Shown: positions 32,213 through 46,369, numbered from the stretch's first letter. The stretch is 64,000 nt of DNA from Nannochloropsis oceanica (GCA_004519485.1 CP038112.1:310001-374000); one strand, 5' to 3'. Notes: generated by a model from the letters alone, not told the origin. Made by a program: numbers and translations.

Positions 32213-32748
32213 CTTTTGTGGGCGGGGGGGTAGATGCATTGAGGTGCAAGGGAAATGATCGGCAGGATAGGAGGAAAAAGGCAATGATTCAATGATTACG
32301 GCCTTATCAATTTTGCGACACAGTAGTGCGGAGGGAGGAGGGGCCACGGGCGTTTGTGGTAGTTACAGAGAATATAGAAGCGGCACATGGAAAAGGAGAA
32401 AGAGAAGAAAAATGGCAAGCGCGAAAATGCGTCCAATTTATTTTTGGTTTTGGTATGTTGGCTCGAAGGACGGGGAGCTCGCTGTCTGTGTGGGCCAGCC
32501 GTTTGGAAAAAAGTTTAGGATATACATACACACATATTACACATAGACATACACACTACGCTACACAGTAACCCATGCTTATACACATACTGTTCCACTC
32601 CACTTAAGCAAGCACGGAACCTTAGATTTCCTGCGCAGTCCAGTTCCCTGCTCTGGTTTCTCGCCACTCATCCGACCTCCCCACCCTCCTCCCCCACCAT
32701 TGCCTCCACGCCCCACCACATAGCACCATATTCCAGGTGCCCGGACAA
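32213..32748. other. Intergenic, tandem genes
   Basis: 536 bp between OGDH and the DDX54 start codon. It includes a stretch of ACACAT-type repeats near 32521-32560. The DDX54 promoter should be here. No gene was seen. Confidence 0.5.
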
Positions 32749-35631
32749 ATGGGGCGCAATGACAAGAATGACGACAATAGCGAGGGGGGGGACGAGGAGC
32801 TATATTTCGACGACACAGCGCCCAAGAAAGACTTTGACTATGAGGACGACATAGACGACGATGATCTGGGCGACTCGGGCCCCCCTTCCTCTTCGCGGAA
32901 GGGCCCTGGCGGCAAGGGCAAAAGGGTTGCGAAAGGTACTTTCCAGTCCCTGGGGCTAAGCAAGGACATATTCTCGGGTGTCAACCGCATGGGTTACAAA
33001 TTACCGACGCCTGTCCAACGCAAGTCGCTTCCCGAAGCGCTGGCAGGCAAGGACTTGGTATGCATGGCCCGGACGGGGTCGGGCAAGACCGCAGCCTTCT
33101 TGATCCCCGTATTGGAAAAGCTCCAGTCGCATTCCCCGCGCATAGGGGCACGTGCTCTTATTTTGTCGCCGACGCGCGAGTTGGCCATGCAGACGGTGAA
33201 GTTTGCCAAGAGTCTGAGTCATTTTACGGATTTGCGCGTTGCGCTGTTGGTGGGTGGGGACTCGATGGACGATCAATTTGAGGCCTTGAGCCGTAACCCT
33301 GACATTATTATTGGAACACCTGGCCGTGTCATGCATCATTTGCAAGAAGTGCCTGATTTTTCCTTGGCTTCTGTGCAGGTGGCTGTGTTCGACGAGGCCG
33401 ACCGGCTGTTCGAGATGGGCTTCGCCGAGCAACTTAAAGAGATTCTAAGGACCATGCCCGAGGAACGACAGACCTTGTTGTACTCTGCGACGTTGCCCAA
33501 AATGCTCGCGCAATTTGCACGGGCTGGCCTTAGGGACCCGGTCTTGATTCGGTTAGACATGGAGAGCAAGGTGTCAGAGCAGCTGTGCCTTGGTTTTTTC
33601 ACGGTCCGCTCTGGGAATAAGACGGCGGCCTTGCTGTATCTCGTGCGGGAGGTCCTTCCGAGGGATAAGCTTACTATCATCTTTGCGGCTACCAAACACC
33701 ATGTAGAGTATTTGCAGGAGGTGCTGACGGAGGTGGGTTTGCCGTGCTCGGCCATTTTTGGGGCGATGGATTTTGATGCCCGAAAGTTAAATTTGGAGCG
33801 TTTTAGGCAGGGAAGGGTTAAGTATTTGATTGTCACAGACGTAGCGGCGCGTGGAATCGATGTCCCCTTGCTTGACTATGTGATAAATTACTCGTTCCCA
33901 CCGTTGCCGAAGTTGTTTGTGCATCGTGTGGGGCGGGCGGCAAGGCAGGGGAGGGTGGGGGCGGCGTTTAGTCTTGTCGATCCCGAGGAGCTTGCGTACA
34001 TGGTTGACCTCCACCTTTTCCTCGGTCGTCCTCCCCAAAATGTTTACAAGGCAGGAGGATATGAAGGATACACGCTCGCTCAATTAACACCGGACTTGGT
34101 CCACTATGGAGGGTTGCCCCAACATTTGTTGGATGAGGAGAATGAGTCTTTGCGCCTGCTGACGGAGAGGAACGGAGGGGTGCTCAACACGCAATGGCGG
34201 GTCTGTGAGAACGCCATGAAACAATACCGCCGTACACGACCCGATCCCTCCAAGGCCGCGATTCGTCGGGCCAAGTTATTAGTGGATGGGGAGGAGGGGG
34301 GCCTGCATATTCACCCGATGTTGCTTGGGTCGGATCCTATCCGGATGGCTGCGGGAGGGAGTGTGGCTGAAATGCGAGCGAAGGATGAGATGGTCAAAAT
34401 GCTGCAAGGCTTTCGACCGCAGCAGACCGTGCTGGAAGTGCAGAGGTCGGATGCTGGGTCGTTGTACAAGGGATTGCCGGTGGGGGGAAGGAAGAAGCAG
34501 GGGGTTGGTGGAGGACAAAAGCACCACTGGGGGACGAGGGTGGAGGTGGAGGCAGGCATTAAGGTGATGAGGGATATTCGGAAGGAGCATTTCGGGGCAA
34601 TCAAAAGGAAGAGAGAGGATGTTGCGAAGAAGAGACAGCTGCCGCAGCAGGGGGCGGAGGAAGGAGAGGCTGGTGGGGGTGAGGATCATAGCCATAAGGG
34701 GGAGGAGGAGTTTGAGGACGAGAGGGCGATGGAACAAGAGCAGCAGCAGCACGATGATGGTGACCGTCATCAGCAAGCAAAGGCAAAACTCTCTAAAGCC
34801 GCCCGGCGGAAGATAAAGAAGCACAAATGTGAGACAGAGGGTTTATCTGATTCAGGTGAGCAGCGCGGCAGCACCTGTAAGTCGGCCAGATCACACACCG
34901 GCTCCAGCACGAGTTATAAAGACCCACGGCATTTTATCGAGTACGGTGTCTCGGAGCATGATCAAATGGTAGAGGATCGTCTGCAACCCCGGTCAGTGGA
35001 AAAGGGTAGCGAGGCGCTCTTAGCGAACCGGTTGGAGGAAGCGCTGTTGGATGTGCAGCCGGATGAGGCGCTAGAGATGATGAAGCGGAAGAGAATCATG
35101 CATTGGGATGCACGAAAGAAGAAATACATTCGCGCAACCATGTCAGAAATGGGCGAGGCAAGAGGAAACCAGAAGTTGAGATCGGAGAGTGGAGTGACGT
35201 TGAGTGGGAGTAGTGCCAAGAAACCGACAGGCGAGATATATAAGAAGTGGCAGAAAAAGACCAATAAAACGTTGGCCTTGGCAGGGGGGGATGAGGACGG
35301 TGATGATGGAGCGAAGGGTGGGTCGGACGAGCGGGGAATCTATGGACAGAAGATTGATGACGGGAGGATTATGGGCACGAAGAAATTTAGGCACATGGCA
35401 AACAAGCAGGCGGTGGTGGAGACTGGACGAGGGACGGGGGGACGCAGGGCGAAGGAGGAGCTTAAGACCGCAGGACAGATTCACAAGGAACGGAAGGTCA
35501 AGGAAAAGGAACGGCTGCGGCTCGCTAAGAAGAGTGTGGGAGGAGGAAGAGGTAGTGGGGGTCGGGGAGGTGGAAGAGGAGGCGGGGAAGGACGAGGACG
35601 AGGAGGTTTTAAGATGATGGGTAAAAGATGA
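32749..35631 (+). CDS. DDX54: DEAD-box RNA helicase DDX54/Dbp10
   Basis: Single exon, 960 residues. It is an ATP-dependent RNA helicase of the nucleolus that acts in 60S ribosomal-subunit maturation. All motifs are present in order: GTFQSLGLS with Q-motif YKLPTPVQ, I ARTGSGKT, Ia PTRELAMQ, Ib TPGR, II DEAD, III SAT, IV TIIFAATK, V VTDVAARGID, VI HRVGRAARQG. NYSFPPLPKLFVHRVGRAAR and the phrase LYLVREVLPRDKLTIIFAAT are typical of the DDX54 branch, as is the C-terminal region with MKRKRIMHWDARKKKYIRAT (DBP10 C-terminal domain) and KKPTGEIYKKWQKKTNK. The tail is GR/GGR-rich, common in nucleolar proteins. ATG at 32749 is the first in frame. Confidence 0.95.
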   Translation: MGRNDKNDDNSEGGDEELYFDDTAPKKDFDYEDDIDDDDLGDSGPPSSSRKGPGGKGKRVAKGTFQSLGLSKDIFSGVNRMGYKLPTPVQRKSLPEALAGKDLVCMARTGSGKTAAFLIPVLEKLQSHSPRIGARALILSPTRELAMQTVKFAKSLSHFTDLRVALLVGGDSMDDQFEALSRNPDIIIGTPGRVMHHLQEVPDFSLASVQVAVFDEADRLFEMGFAEQLKEILRTMPEERQTLLYSATLPKMLAQFARAGLRDPVLIRLDMESKVSEQLCLGFFTVRSGNKTAALLYLVREVLPRDKLTIIFAATKHHVEYLQEVLTEVGLPCSAIFGAMDFDARKLNLERFRQGRVKYLIVTDVAARGIDVPLLDYVINYSFPPLPKLFVHRVGRAARQGRVGAAFSLVDPEELAYMVDLHLFLGRPPQNVYKAGGYEGYTLAQLTPDLVHYGGLPQHLLDEENESLRLLTERNGGVLNTQWRVCENAMKQYRRTRPDPSKAAIRRAKLLVDGEEGGLHIHPMLLGSDPIRMAAGGSVAEMRAKDEMVKMLQGFRPQQTVLEVQRSDAGSLYKGLPVGGRKKQGVGGGQKHHWGTRVEVEAGIKVMRDIRKEHFGAIKRKREDVAKKRQLPQQGAEEGEAGGGEDHSHKGEEEFEDERAMEQEQQQHDDGDRHQQAKAKLSKAARRKIKKHKCETEGLSDSGEQRGSTCKSARSHTGSSTSYKDPRHFIEYGVSEHDQMVEDRLQPRSVEKGSEALLANRLEEALLDVQPDEALEMMKRKRIMHWDARKKKYIRATMSEMGEARGNQKLRSESGVTLSGSSAKKPTGEIYKKWQKKTNKTLALAGGDEDGDDGAKGGSDERGIYGQKIDDGRIMGTKKFRHMANKQAVVETGRGTGGRRAKEELKTAGQIHKERKVKEKERLRLAKKSVGGGRGSGGRGGGRGGGEGRGRGGFKMMGKR

Positions 35632-35845
35632 GAGGATAATCGTTAAAATAAACGACGGAAAACATTTGAGAGCTATTGTGACGACAATGTTCTCTTTCTC
35701 ATTCACATTTCTTGAGTGTGCTTTGCTTTTGAATCCTCATTAAAATTTTAATTCCCCCTTCATTCATCACACCAATACTCTTCTCCGCGTGTGTGTGGTT
35801 TTACATCCCATCCTCCATTCCAAGCTATGCTTCCCTGTGCAAGTC

Positions 35846-38800
35846 TCACTTATCATTTACAAAAATACTCACCAACGGGACCTTGCAAAGGACCAGCATC
35901 CGCGCCACATCCTCCGCACGTCGCTCTTCAACCGCTCCTCCCCCTCCCCCTCCTTTTCCTTCATCAGCATATACGATAATATGCGCTTGTCCAACAAAAG
36001 TCTGCAAAGCCGCAGGAGGTCTCATCTCCTTCTGCACACTGCGGAGGGGCCGACAGAAATCAACATGCCCTCGAATGAGGGAAAAAGGGAGACGGACACG
36101 ACGAATCCCTGCAGGCACCCCCCGGAGAGACTTGGCGCCATAATAATCATCCATGGTAATTTCACGCACGTCTATCAATACCAATCCCCTTTCCTCCTTC
36201 TCCGTGTTCTTTGTTGTGCCTTCCCCCTCCTCTTCCTCCCGAAACGCCTCATCGAGCTCATGCAAATCTTGAGTGGACAGTCGCGCTACATGGTCAAGGA
36301 CATGGGGAAGAGAGATACAGGGGGCTCGACTTGAAAGACTTTTGCTGCCGCCGATGCTATTATCCATGTTTTCAAAACCGGTAGTGTTGGACGCATGTTC
36401 CTTCTTATCCTTCCTTACCGGCATTGACAATGACGACGACCATATTTGTTCTCGGTTTATGGTTTTGGAAAAAGGAAGAGAACGACTTTGAGCCTTCTTC
36501 TGGCGCTGATCCCAGGGCCGCAAGAGCCCGCCGGGCGTCTTGGCATACAGGTGGAAGGCGCGGTCCAGACAGACAGGGACATCAATAGGTTGCGTTCCTG
36601 AATTTAGTCTCGAAAAAGTCAACAACAATGATGTCTGATTCATCGTCGCCAATATTGAATCCCGGCGTTGCAACACAATGGCCGCCGCAAAACACAAGCA
36701 AAAACTAGGCCCCAAGGTCAGTAAAACATCTAACACAGCCACCACCTCCTCCATGGGTAAGACATCCGCAAAAAGGGTGACCAGCCAGGGAGTACAGAAC
36801 AACTCCCCGGGCACCTCCATCCCTGCCAAATGCAGCGCTAGTAGCGGGTCCCAATACAAAAGCATACTTTCTAGATACCTGACGCGATCCTGTAATCTCT
36901 CAAGAGAACTCCCGTGCGTGAACAAGCCCTCCATATGCACACTTACCACGCGACTCAAACACACCAAAACTCTTCGATCCGCCAAATCATTCCACCCCCC
37001 ATGATGCCGCTGTTGTCGTCTTCTGGCCGGGAAAACCTCCAAAAACACACTAGCCAAGCTAGTCAATCCCTGCCTATACCCGTTCTCCTCCCCCAAATGA
37101 AGCCACGCCAAAATCAGTCTCCGCAGCCTCTCCATCCCCTTTCCCTGCGCGTACTCTCCAAATTTGGTCCTTCTCAAATCCTCATACAAACACTGAATCC
37201 TACTTTCAATCGCCGCAGAATGCGTGGGCTTGATATCTTTCCCCTCGAGATACCCCTTTCCCCCGTCAGCGGCAGCGGGAGGAGAAAGAACGGCCATCCA
37301 CAGATCCCCACGAAAGGAGGAAGGAAGCTCCAACGCGACCAACCGGCCACGGTCTGCAAGGCGTGGTAAGGAAGAAGTCGAAGTACTGTCATCCCCCCAC
37401 GCTGGGGCAGCTCCTTTTTCTGTATTCAATCCCTGAACAATTAATCCTAAAAGGCGCTGTCCAGCCCTTTGCGCCGCTTCGCCTTCGCCTTGGTCTTGGA
37501 CATCGTGGTAATTAGCAGCGTCCTCCTCCTCCTCGTCCTTCCTGCTCTCGAACTTGGTGGCGAGGAATGTGGCGAGCTCCTCTTGCAGATTCATGCCTTG
37601 TTCTAGCCCCCGGCTACGGTTGCTGCTGGTGCTCTTGTGGCGGCGACAGGCATGCAGGGCTGTATATACTGCTGTCATCGGCAAGACGGCTCGGCAGATG
37701 GGTAGATCATTTTTCACGCAGCTGTTGCTGCTGCTATCACTGCTGCTGCTCGTTCGAATGACATTGGAATTCCGTTCATTGTTATTGAAATGGTCTTGGT
37801 GCACAAATGACACCACTTCCAACACAGGCGCCTCGGGGGGCAGGGGTGAGGGAGTCTTGCGCTTCGGTAGAGAGGACGACGCATAGGAAGAAGACGACAA
37901 AGACGAGAAAGAGGAAGCAGAGCCCACCACCGAGGGCATTAATGTGGGTCTACTGATTGACAACCACGGAGCAGCCGCCCAATGGTAGAGATGATCGACA
38001 GGAGCATTGCTGTTGAGAGTAGGGTCGACAGACCCCGCTGTATCTCCCTGCTCCTGATGCTGTTGAATCACCTGCGAGCACTCCCTCACGCAGGCATCCA
38101 ATCCTATCCCAGCGAAATCAGCTGGTAACTTTCCTTGATTATTAGGTAGGTAAAGGTTAGCACCTGCGGCAAGGAGGGCTGCCACCACGGGGGCTTGGCC
38201 TGATAGGACGGCGATGAGGAGGGGAGTTGACCCGTCGAGGGCCCGCGTGTCGAGGGTAGCATTTGCTTTAATGAGGATATCGAGTGTTTCGAGGCAGCCG
38301 TTTCGAGCGGCAAAATGGAGTGGGGTCCAACCCAAGCGGTGGGGAGCGTCGATATATGCGCCGGCACAAAGTAGGAGGCTGAGGCAGATGTAGTGTTTTT
38401 TTTCCGCGGCGAGATGGGTGGGACGGAAGGAGTCGAACCGGGGTAAGTCGAGGGTGTCGGAGATGGAGTGACATTGCAAGAGGTGGCCTAGGCATTGGTA
38501 AGCGCCTTGTTCGACGGCGAGGTGTAGGGGTGTGTTGCCTGTTTCGGGCTCTACTTCATTGTAGGGGAGGAGGGTGTTGGCGTCCTTGTCCTCATTCTCG
38601 CCATTCTGAATACACCCGCAAGTCGCGTCCACGTGTTGAAGTAAGGTATGGAGCACCTGGTGGCTGTTGTCAAGAACCAGAGCCCTGATTGCGGGTCCCA
38701 GCTCCCATTTTTCCAGCTTGGTACAGTCGCGCAAGGAGGCTACGCTGGCGCGAAGAATCGGCACAGTGGCATTGGTAGTGGTGCCAAAATCCGCTTCCAA

Positions 38801-39241
38801 AAGCGTCAGCCCACGAAGCTGTTCGAAGCACATGTAGGATACCATCAGGATTGGATGTTGCCTTTCCGTCTCTGTCAAACCGTCCCAAGCCCCGGGCATG
38901 GCAAACACGGCGTGGGGATGGGCCTTGTCGTTGTTCCCAATGATGACAGCCGCAGCGCCTGCTTTCAACGCCCTTCGTGCCTTCTCGACAAAAGTGCATA
39001 CGCCCCGCCTTATTAATACAATGGATCCACGTGTTTCCGTCGCCAAGTTGCGCAAGCGGGCTTCGTGGGCTTCGAGGGGTGACGCCAGGACGAGGCGTTG
39101 GTTGTCGACGACCAGGGAGGAGTGAAGAACCTCTTCTTTCCGCGCTTCACCGAGTCGACTAATAGCCAGCCAACGATGCGCCACCCTGGCATCTTTTACC
39201 CCGTCAGGTAATGTGGTGACGGCGGAGAGGACATAGACCAT
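35846..39241 (-). CDS. TBCK-like RabGAP with N-terminal PA domain and ankyrin repeats
   Basis: Single exon, 1131 residues. A protease-associated (PA) domain is at about 65-150 (GSIVLIRRGVCTFVEKARRA, LKAGAAAVIIGNND, HPILMVSYMCFEQLRG). Four ankyrin repeats span about 225-385 (TGNTPLHLAVEQGAYQCLGH, GWTPLHFAARNGCLETLDIL, DGSTPLLIAVLSGQAPVVAA). A Ser-rich linker precedes a TBC domain (about 610-880) with both finger motifs: YEDLRRT (Arg finger) and NGYRQGL (Gln finger). Following TBC, GELFCTPWLVTLFADVLPME and SFCLCFAAAIVLQRRDSILA track TBCK closely. A C-terminal rhodanese-like domain has LVLIDVRE, but the usual catalytic Cys position reads IVYADEG, so it is probably inactive. TBCK itself has a kinase-like domain at the N-terminus; here PA and ankyrin stand in its place. 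There is no signal peptide despite the PA domain. Rab GTPase activation is inferred. Confidence 0.85.
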   Translation of the reverse strand: MVYVLSAVTTLPDGVKDARVAHRWLAISRLGEARKEEVLHSSLVVDNQRLVLASPLEAHEARLRNLATETRGSIVLIRRGVCTFVEKARRALKAGAAAVIIGNNDKAHPHAVFAMPGAWDGLTETERQHPILMVSYMCFEQLRGLTLLEADFGTTTNATVPILRASVASLRDCTKLEKWELGPAIRALVLDNSHQVLHTLLQHVDATCGCIQNGENEDKDANTLLPYNEVEPETGNTPLHLAVEQGAYQCLGHLLQCHSISDTLDLPRFDSFRPTHLAAEKKHYICLSLLLCAGAYIDAPHRLGWTPLHFAARNGCLETLDILIKANATLDTRALDGSTPLLIAVLSGQAPVVAALLAAGANLYLPNNQGKLPADFAGIGLDACVRECSQVIQQHQEQGDTAGSVDPTLNSNAPVDHLYHWAAAPWLSISRPTLMPSVVGSASSFSSLSSSSYASSSLPKRKTPSPLPPEAPVLEVVSFVHQDHFNNNERNSNVIRTSSSSDSSSNSCVKNDLPICRAVLPMTAVYTALHACRRHKSTSSNRSRGLEQGMNLQEELATFLATKFESRKDEEEEDAANYHDVQDQGEGEAAQRAGQRLLGLIVQGLNTEKGAAPAWGDDSTSTSSLPRLADRGRLVALELPSSFRGDLWMAVLSPPAAADGGKGYLEGKDIKPTHSAAIESRIQCLYEDLRRTKFGEYAQGKGMERLRRLILAWLHLGEENGYRQGLTSLASVFLEVFPARRRQQRHHGGWNDLADRRVLVCLSRVVSVHMEGLFTHGSSLERLQDRVRYLESMLLYWDPLLALHLAGMEVPGELFCTPWLVTLFADVLPMEEVVAVLDVLLTLGPSFCLCFAAAIVLQRRDSILATMNQTSLLLTFSRLNSGTQPIDVPVCLDRAFHLYAKTPGGLLRPWDQRQKKAQSRSLPFSKTINREQIWSSSLSMPVRKDKKEHASNTTGFENMDNSIGGSKSLSSRAPCISLPHVLDHVARLSTQDLHELDEAFREEEEGEGTTKNTEKEERGLVLIDVREITMDDYYGAKSLRGVPAGIRRVRLPFSLIRGHVDFCRPLRSVQKEMRPPAALQTFVGQAHIIVYADEGKGGGGGGAVEERRAEDVARMLVLCKVPLVSIFVNDK

Positions 39242-39734
39242 TGTATGGCTTAGCGATGGGCCATCATGTTGTTTGAACTGGAGGCCTGATGGAGATCAAG
39301 GGAGATGACCACTGGGAAGTCAAGCGACGCCATGGGCTTGACTAAGGCTGGAGGTTGTTGTTTCTGACATGTTCCTGTGGGGTTGTTTTGGAGGTCATTG
39401 GTTTTCCCGGAATGTTTTCATCGACTATGTTGCGAGTTTCGCAAGGCGGGGAACTCATCCATCACCAAGGATAAACGCATCGGGCGCGCTTATATCATCG
39501 GTGATCGCACAGACGTGGCCTTTCCCAGAGAAGAAGAGCCCTGACCGTGCCCCTGATGTTCCCGGGTTCACACGTCCAACCGCACACACCCTCTATTCTC
39601 ACTGTTGCATCCCTTTTATCTTTCAGGCTTTGCACGGTCCTTGGTTCGAGACATATTGCTTTTGTGCGAAAAAAGGGAAGAGCATGGCTCAGTGCTAGGA
39701 TTCTTCTCGCTTCATTTCTCCTTGCTTTCCAGCA
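39242..39734. promoter_or_regulatory. Divergent intergenic promoter region
   Basis: 493 bp between the TBCK-like start (-) and the PR72-type PP2A gene start (+). It is expected to contain both promoters. No repeat or motif was identified. Confidence 0.4.
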
Positions 39735-43364
<3,630 letters not shown>

Positions 43365-43650
43365 GATCGGGTAGGAGCAGGGGAGAATGGAGAAATAGTG
43401 AATGATAAATCTGTAGTTTGAGATTGTCGTAACGACATGAAATGAATGATCGGGAGTGAGTGAATGACCGAGAATGACTGACGGAAGAAAGAGTAGATAG
43501 GACGAGGAGGTAGTAGGATGTGGTGAAGAGGGGGATGAGATTTTGATTTTCCCCCATTCCCTGAGGTGTTTAATCAGTGAATGCATGCAGGGAGGAAGGG
43601 ATGATGAGGTAAATAAATTTATGGATTTTAGATCAGTACTACAACATGAA

Positions 43651-43684
<34 letters not shown>

Positions 43685-44395
43685 ACGTGTGTACGTGTGT
43701 GTGTGTGTGTGTGTGTACGTGTGTGTGTGTGTACGTGTGTACGTGTGTACGTCCATGTCGAGGACGACGAGAAAGCTGTGAAGGAAGCACAGCAAGAGGC
43801 AGCAAGAAGAAAGCGAATGGAAAGAGAGAGAAGAAGAGAAAAAAATGCGCAGAGCTCGCATGCGGAGTGATATATCACTTCAGAACAAATTGAAGAGGAA
43901 GACTCGCTCCTCAATGGAAGCCCCAGAAAAGGATATGAAAAGGAGAAGAGGAGACGTTGGATCACAGATGCGACAGATATTTGAAAACGAATGGTCATTT
44001 ATCGTGAGAGAGAAAAACGCGGAGTTATGATTGGGCATTTGCAAGGTGGACACGCGAGAGTTAAAGCACTAGGGATCCTCGTCGACCACTACACACACTT
44101 CCTTCAGCGTACGAACCCCCCAATAAAGTAGACTTCATCAGGAGAGCAAGCGAGAGACATAAATAAGATCAACAATCAGACACATAGATATAGATCATCA
44201 TCAGAAGTAGCGGCAGTAGTAGCAGCGAGACACGCCTTCGGTGTGCCAAATGTTTCAAGCGGACTATACAACACTTCGTAAGAAAGAGCGGGAGACAAGC
44301 AAGAAGAAATGAAGAAAAAGAAATGCTAAAGATCTTTATCAAGCTTTGACCTGTTTCCTTCCTAATACTCCCCCCCCCTGATCCATCTCATCCTC
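43365..44395. other. Convergent intergenic region with TG microsatellite
   Basis: 1031 bp between the PR72-type gene and the armadillo-like gene. It holds an AT/TG microsatellite (listed separately) and A/G-rich sequence. No gene was recognised in either strand. Confidence 0.5.
43650..43752 (+). repeat. AT/TG microsatellite with ACGTGTGT interruptions
   Basis: A short AT run changes into about 90 bp of TG repeat, regularly interrupted by TACG, giving a higher-order TGTGTACG pattern. The alternating purine-pyrimidine sequence could adopt left-handed DNA. Confidence 0.95.
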
Positions 44396-46177
44396 TTATT
44401 CCTCCCCCTCTTCCTTCTCCTCCTCCTCCTCCTCCTCCTCCTCGGGCGCCAGAAATACAGACCACAACAGTTTCGCCGCAATCTCCCCCCCCGGTCGGAA
44501 AGCGTAATATGTCAGCAACCGTTTATGATTCTCTAGCGCTTCCCGGCCTTTGTCGTCTCCCCTCGCCAGCGTGGCCAAAAGACGACCGGCCAGTGATGCC
44601 GCGGTCGAAACATCAAGCAATAGGATCAGAGAACGCACTAAACCAGGCACGTGCTTTAAGAGACGTTCGATGACATCTTTTTGGCCATTACCATTGTCAC
44701 GGAATCCTCCCTCCATACGGCCCTCTCTCAGCTCTTCTTCTGTCTCTCCCTCCATTTCCATGGTCGTTGCAATTGAAACAGAACACAGTGCCGCAAGAAC
44801 TTCTAAGCTCAACCCCCGTACCTCGGCGTCCATCTCACCACCACCACCATTCTTTTGTTGGTGTTGTTGCTGTTGCTGCTCTTTCTTCCCACCAAGCATT
44901 ACATATCGCAGGCGTTTTTTTCCTGCGGGCAATGTCGCAGCCGGCCCTGGGCCTTCCATGGAGTCCAATCCGTGCAGAGGCACATAAAATAACTCATGCA
45001 GACGAACTAGAAAATCAGGAGAAGCAAGCCTAGCGACCAGTAGAGCGTTCGACTCATGTTCAGTCATCAATCGGGCTAAGAGTTCCAGGCAACAATGGAC
45101 ACCCTGTCGATTTCCTGCACCTCCAGCAGTTGCAGCAGCGCAAGCAGCACCAGCGGCAGGATAAGTCAACAAGTCCATCAAAAGCCTTAATAATGACTGG
45201 ACTACCCTGGTGAAGTCTTCTTGTTCGAGAGATAGGTTATGGAATTGAATGTACTGTGAACGTATTCTTGCAGGGGCTAATAGCATGAGGCTATCTTCTG
45301 GCACGCTCTCCGCTGCCAGCGGCTCGTGCTCATCCAGCACAAGGCCTACCACGTTCAATCGGGAAGAAAGCGCCAAAAGTAAGTCAAAAACACATGTCCC
45401 GATCTTGCCCCCATTCCCTTTCCTGACTTTCTTGGTGCCACTGCTCTGTGGCCAGCGTCCACCCGTCGGGACGCTGTCGCCGTCTTGGTATGCGCAGGGC
45501 ACGAGGCTGACGAGATGTGTGAGGATGCGCGTGTGACGGGCGATAATTTCCTCGTTTGCCACGATGTAAGAGAGGTTACGAAGTACAGACAGAAGCCCTA
45601 GCACAAACGGGCCGGGATCTTGCTGGGTGACGTGACGTTCGGCGATGTCCAGCCATGGAGGTGTAATCTTTGCGTTTTTGGCGTATGGTGGTCGATCGAT
45701 GGTATTGCTCTTTGCAGGGTGCGGCTGCACATGTGGTCCGTGTCCATTTTCATGACCAAACGGGTTGAAGGCTGGAGACAAAGCAGATTTTTGCTTCTTG
45801 TGCCAAGCCTGCAAAACGTGCAGCATGGGAGCGTTATACCGGTCCAAAGCGTCGGCAATGGCGTCGAGCAGCTCGGGGGCCGTGTTTTCCAGCAGAATCT
45901 CTAGCTCGCCATCCGCCGTTACCTCGTTCAGAATGCTAATAGCACGCAGGTCGTTTGTATCTACTAAGGCCATCGAGCTCAAGGTTGCCGCGGCATCGTG
46001 GAGGTGCCTGATGCGGGGGTCGTTGTCGGCCGCTATGACAGAGGAAGAAGCGGCAGTAGTTGCAGTAGCATCAGCCGCCGCAAAAGTAGAAGGGAGGGCA
46101 GCAGCAGAAGGAATAGGAGCAGGAACAGGCATATCGGTGGGACAGGAACGCTTGCAGCTGATGCTCCGGTTCACCAT
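44396..46177 (-). CDS. Armadillo-like protein, possible BAF250/ARID-type chromatin subunit
   Basis: Single exon, 593 residues from the first in-frame ATG at 46177. An Ala/Pro-rich N-terminus is followed by helical repeats: FVLGLLSVLRNLSYIVANEE, ILTHLVSLV, TRVVQSLLRLLMDLL, CLELLARLMTEHESNALLVA, VRGLSLEVLAALCSVS and GLVRSLILLLDVSTAASLAG. The phrase SVLRNLSYIVANEEIIARH resembles the armadillo-like C-terminal domain of BAF250/ARID1 or ARID2 subunits of SWI/SNF remodellers (LxNLSF...NE). This is a suggestion by eye only, and no ARID DNA-binding domain is present. A Gln/His run and a poly-Glu tail come from CAG/CTC repeats. Confidence 0.6.
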   Translation of the reverse strand: MVNRSISCKRSCPTDMPVPAPIPSAAALPSTFAAADATATTAASSSVIAADNDPRIRHLHDAAATLSSMALVDTNDLRAISILNEVTADGELEILLENTAPELLDAIADALDRYNAPMLHVLQAWHKKQKSALSPAFNPFGHENGHGPHVQPHPAKSNTIDRPPYAKNAKITPPWLDIAERHVTQQDPGPFVLGLLSVLRNLSYIVANEEIIARHTRILTHLVSLVPCAYQDGDSVPTGGRWPQSSGTKKVRKGNGGKIGTCVFDLLLALSSRLNVVGLVLDEHEPLAAESVPEDSLMLLAPARIRSQYIQFHNLSLEQEDFTRVVQSLLRLLMDLLTYPAAGAACAAATAGGAGNRQGVHCCLELLARLMTEHESNALLVARLASPDFLVRLHELFYVPLHGLDSMEGPGPAATLPAGKKRLRYVMLGGKKEQQQQQHQQKNGGGGEMDAEVRGLSLEVLAALCSVSIATTMEMEGETEEELREGRMEGGFRDNGNGQKDVIERLLKHVPGLVRSLILLLDVSTAASLAGRLLATLARGDDKGREALENHKRLLTYYAFRPGGEIAAKLLWSVFLAPEEEEEEEEEKEEGEE

Positions 46178-46369
46178 GGCTGCGATGCTGCAGTACGGAG
46201 AGTGCCTTCTTGATGGTGGTATTGCTAGCTTGTTTACTTGCCTTGTATCGGTACAGTTTGTTGCCTGATGCCGATAGCCATTGCTGGCGCTGCAGCCTCT
46301 CGGGTAGGCAGCCCGCACTGTGTTTGCATGTAGAGAGCGAGGATACACGAGGGACAGGTGAGTTTCTTC

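Noticed and set aside
39242-39734. Overlapping short frames on both strands between the TBCK-like and PR72-type genes
   Set aside because: They show no conserved content and lie in a divergent promoter region.
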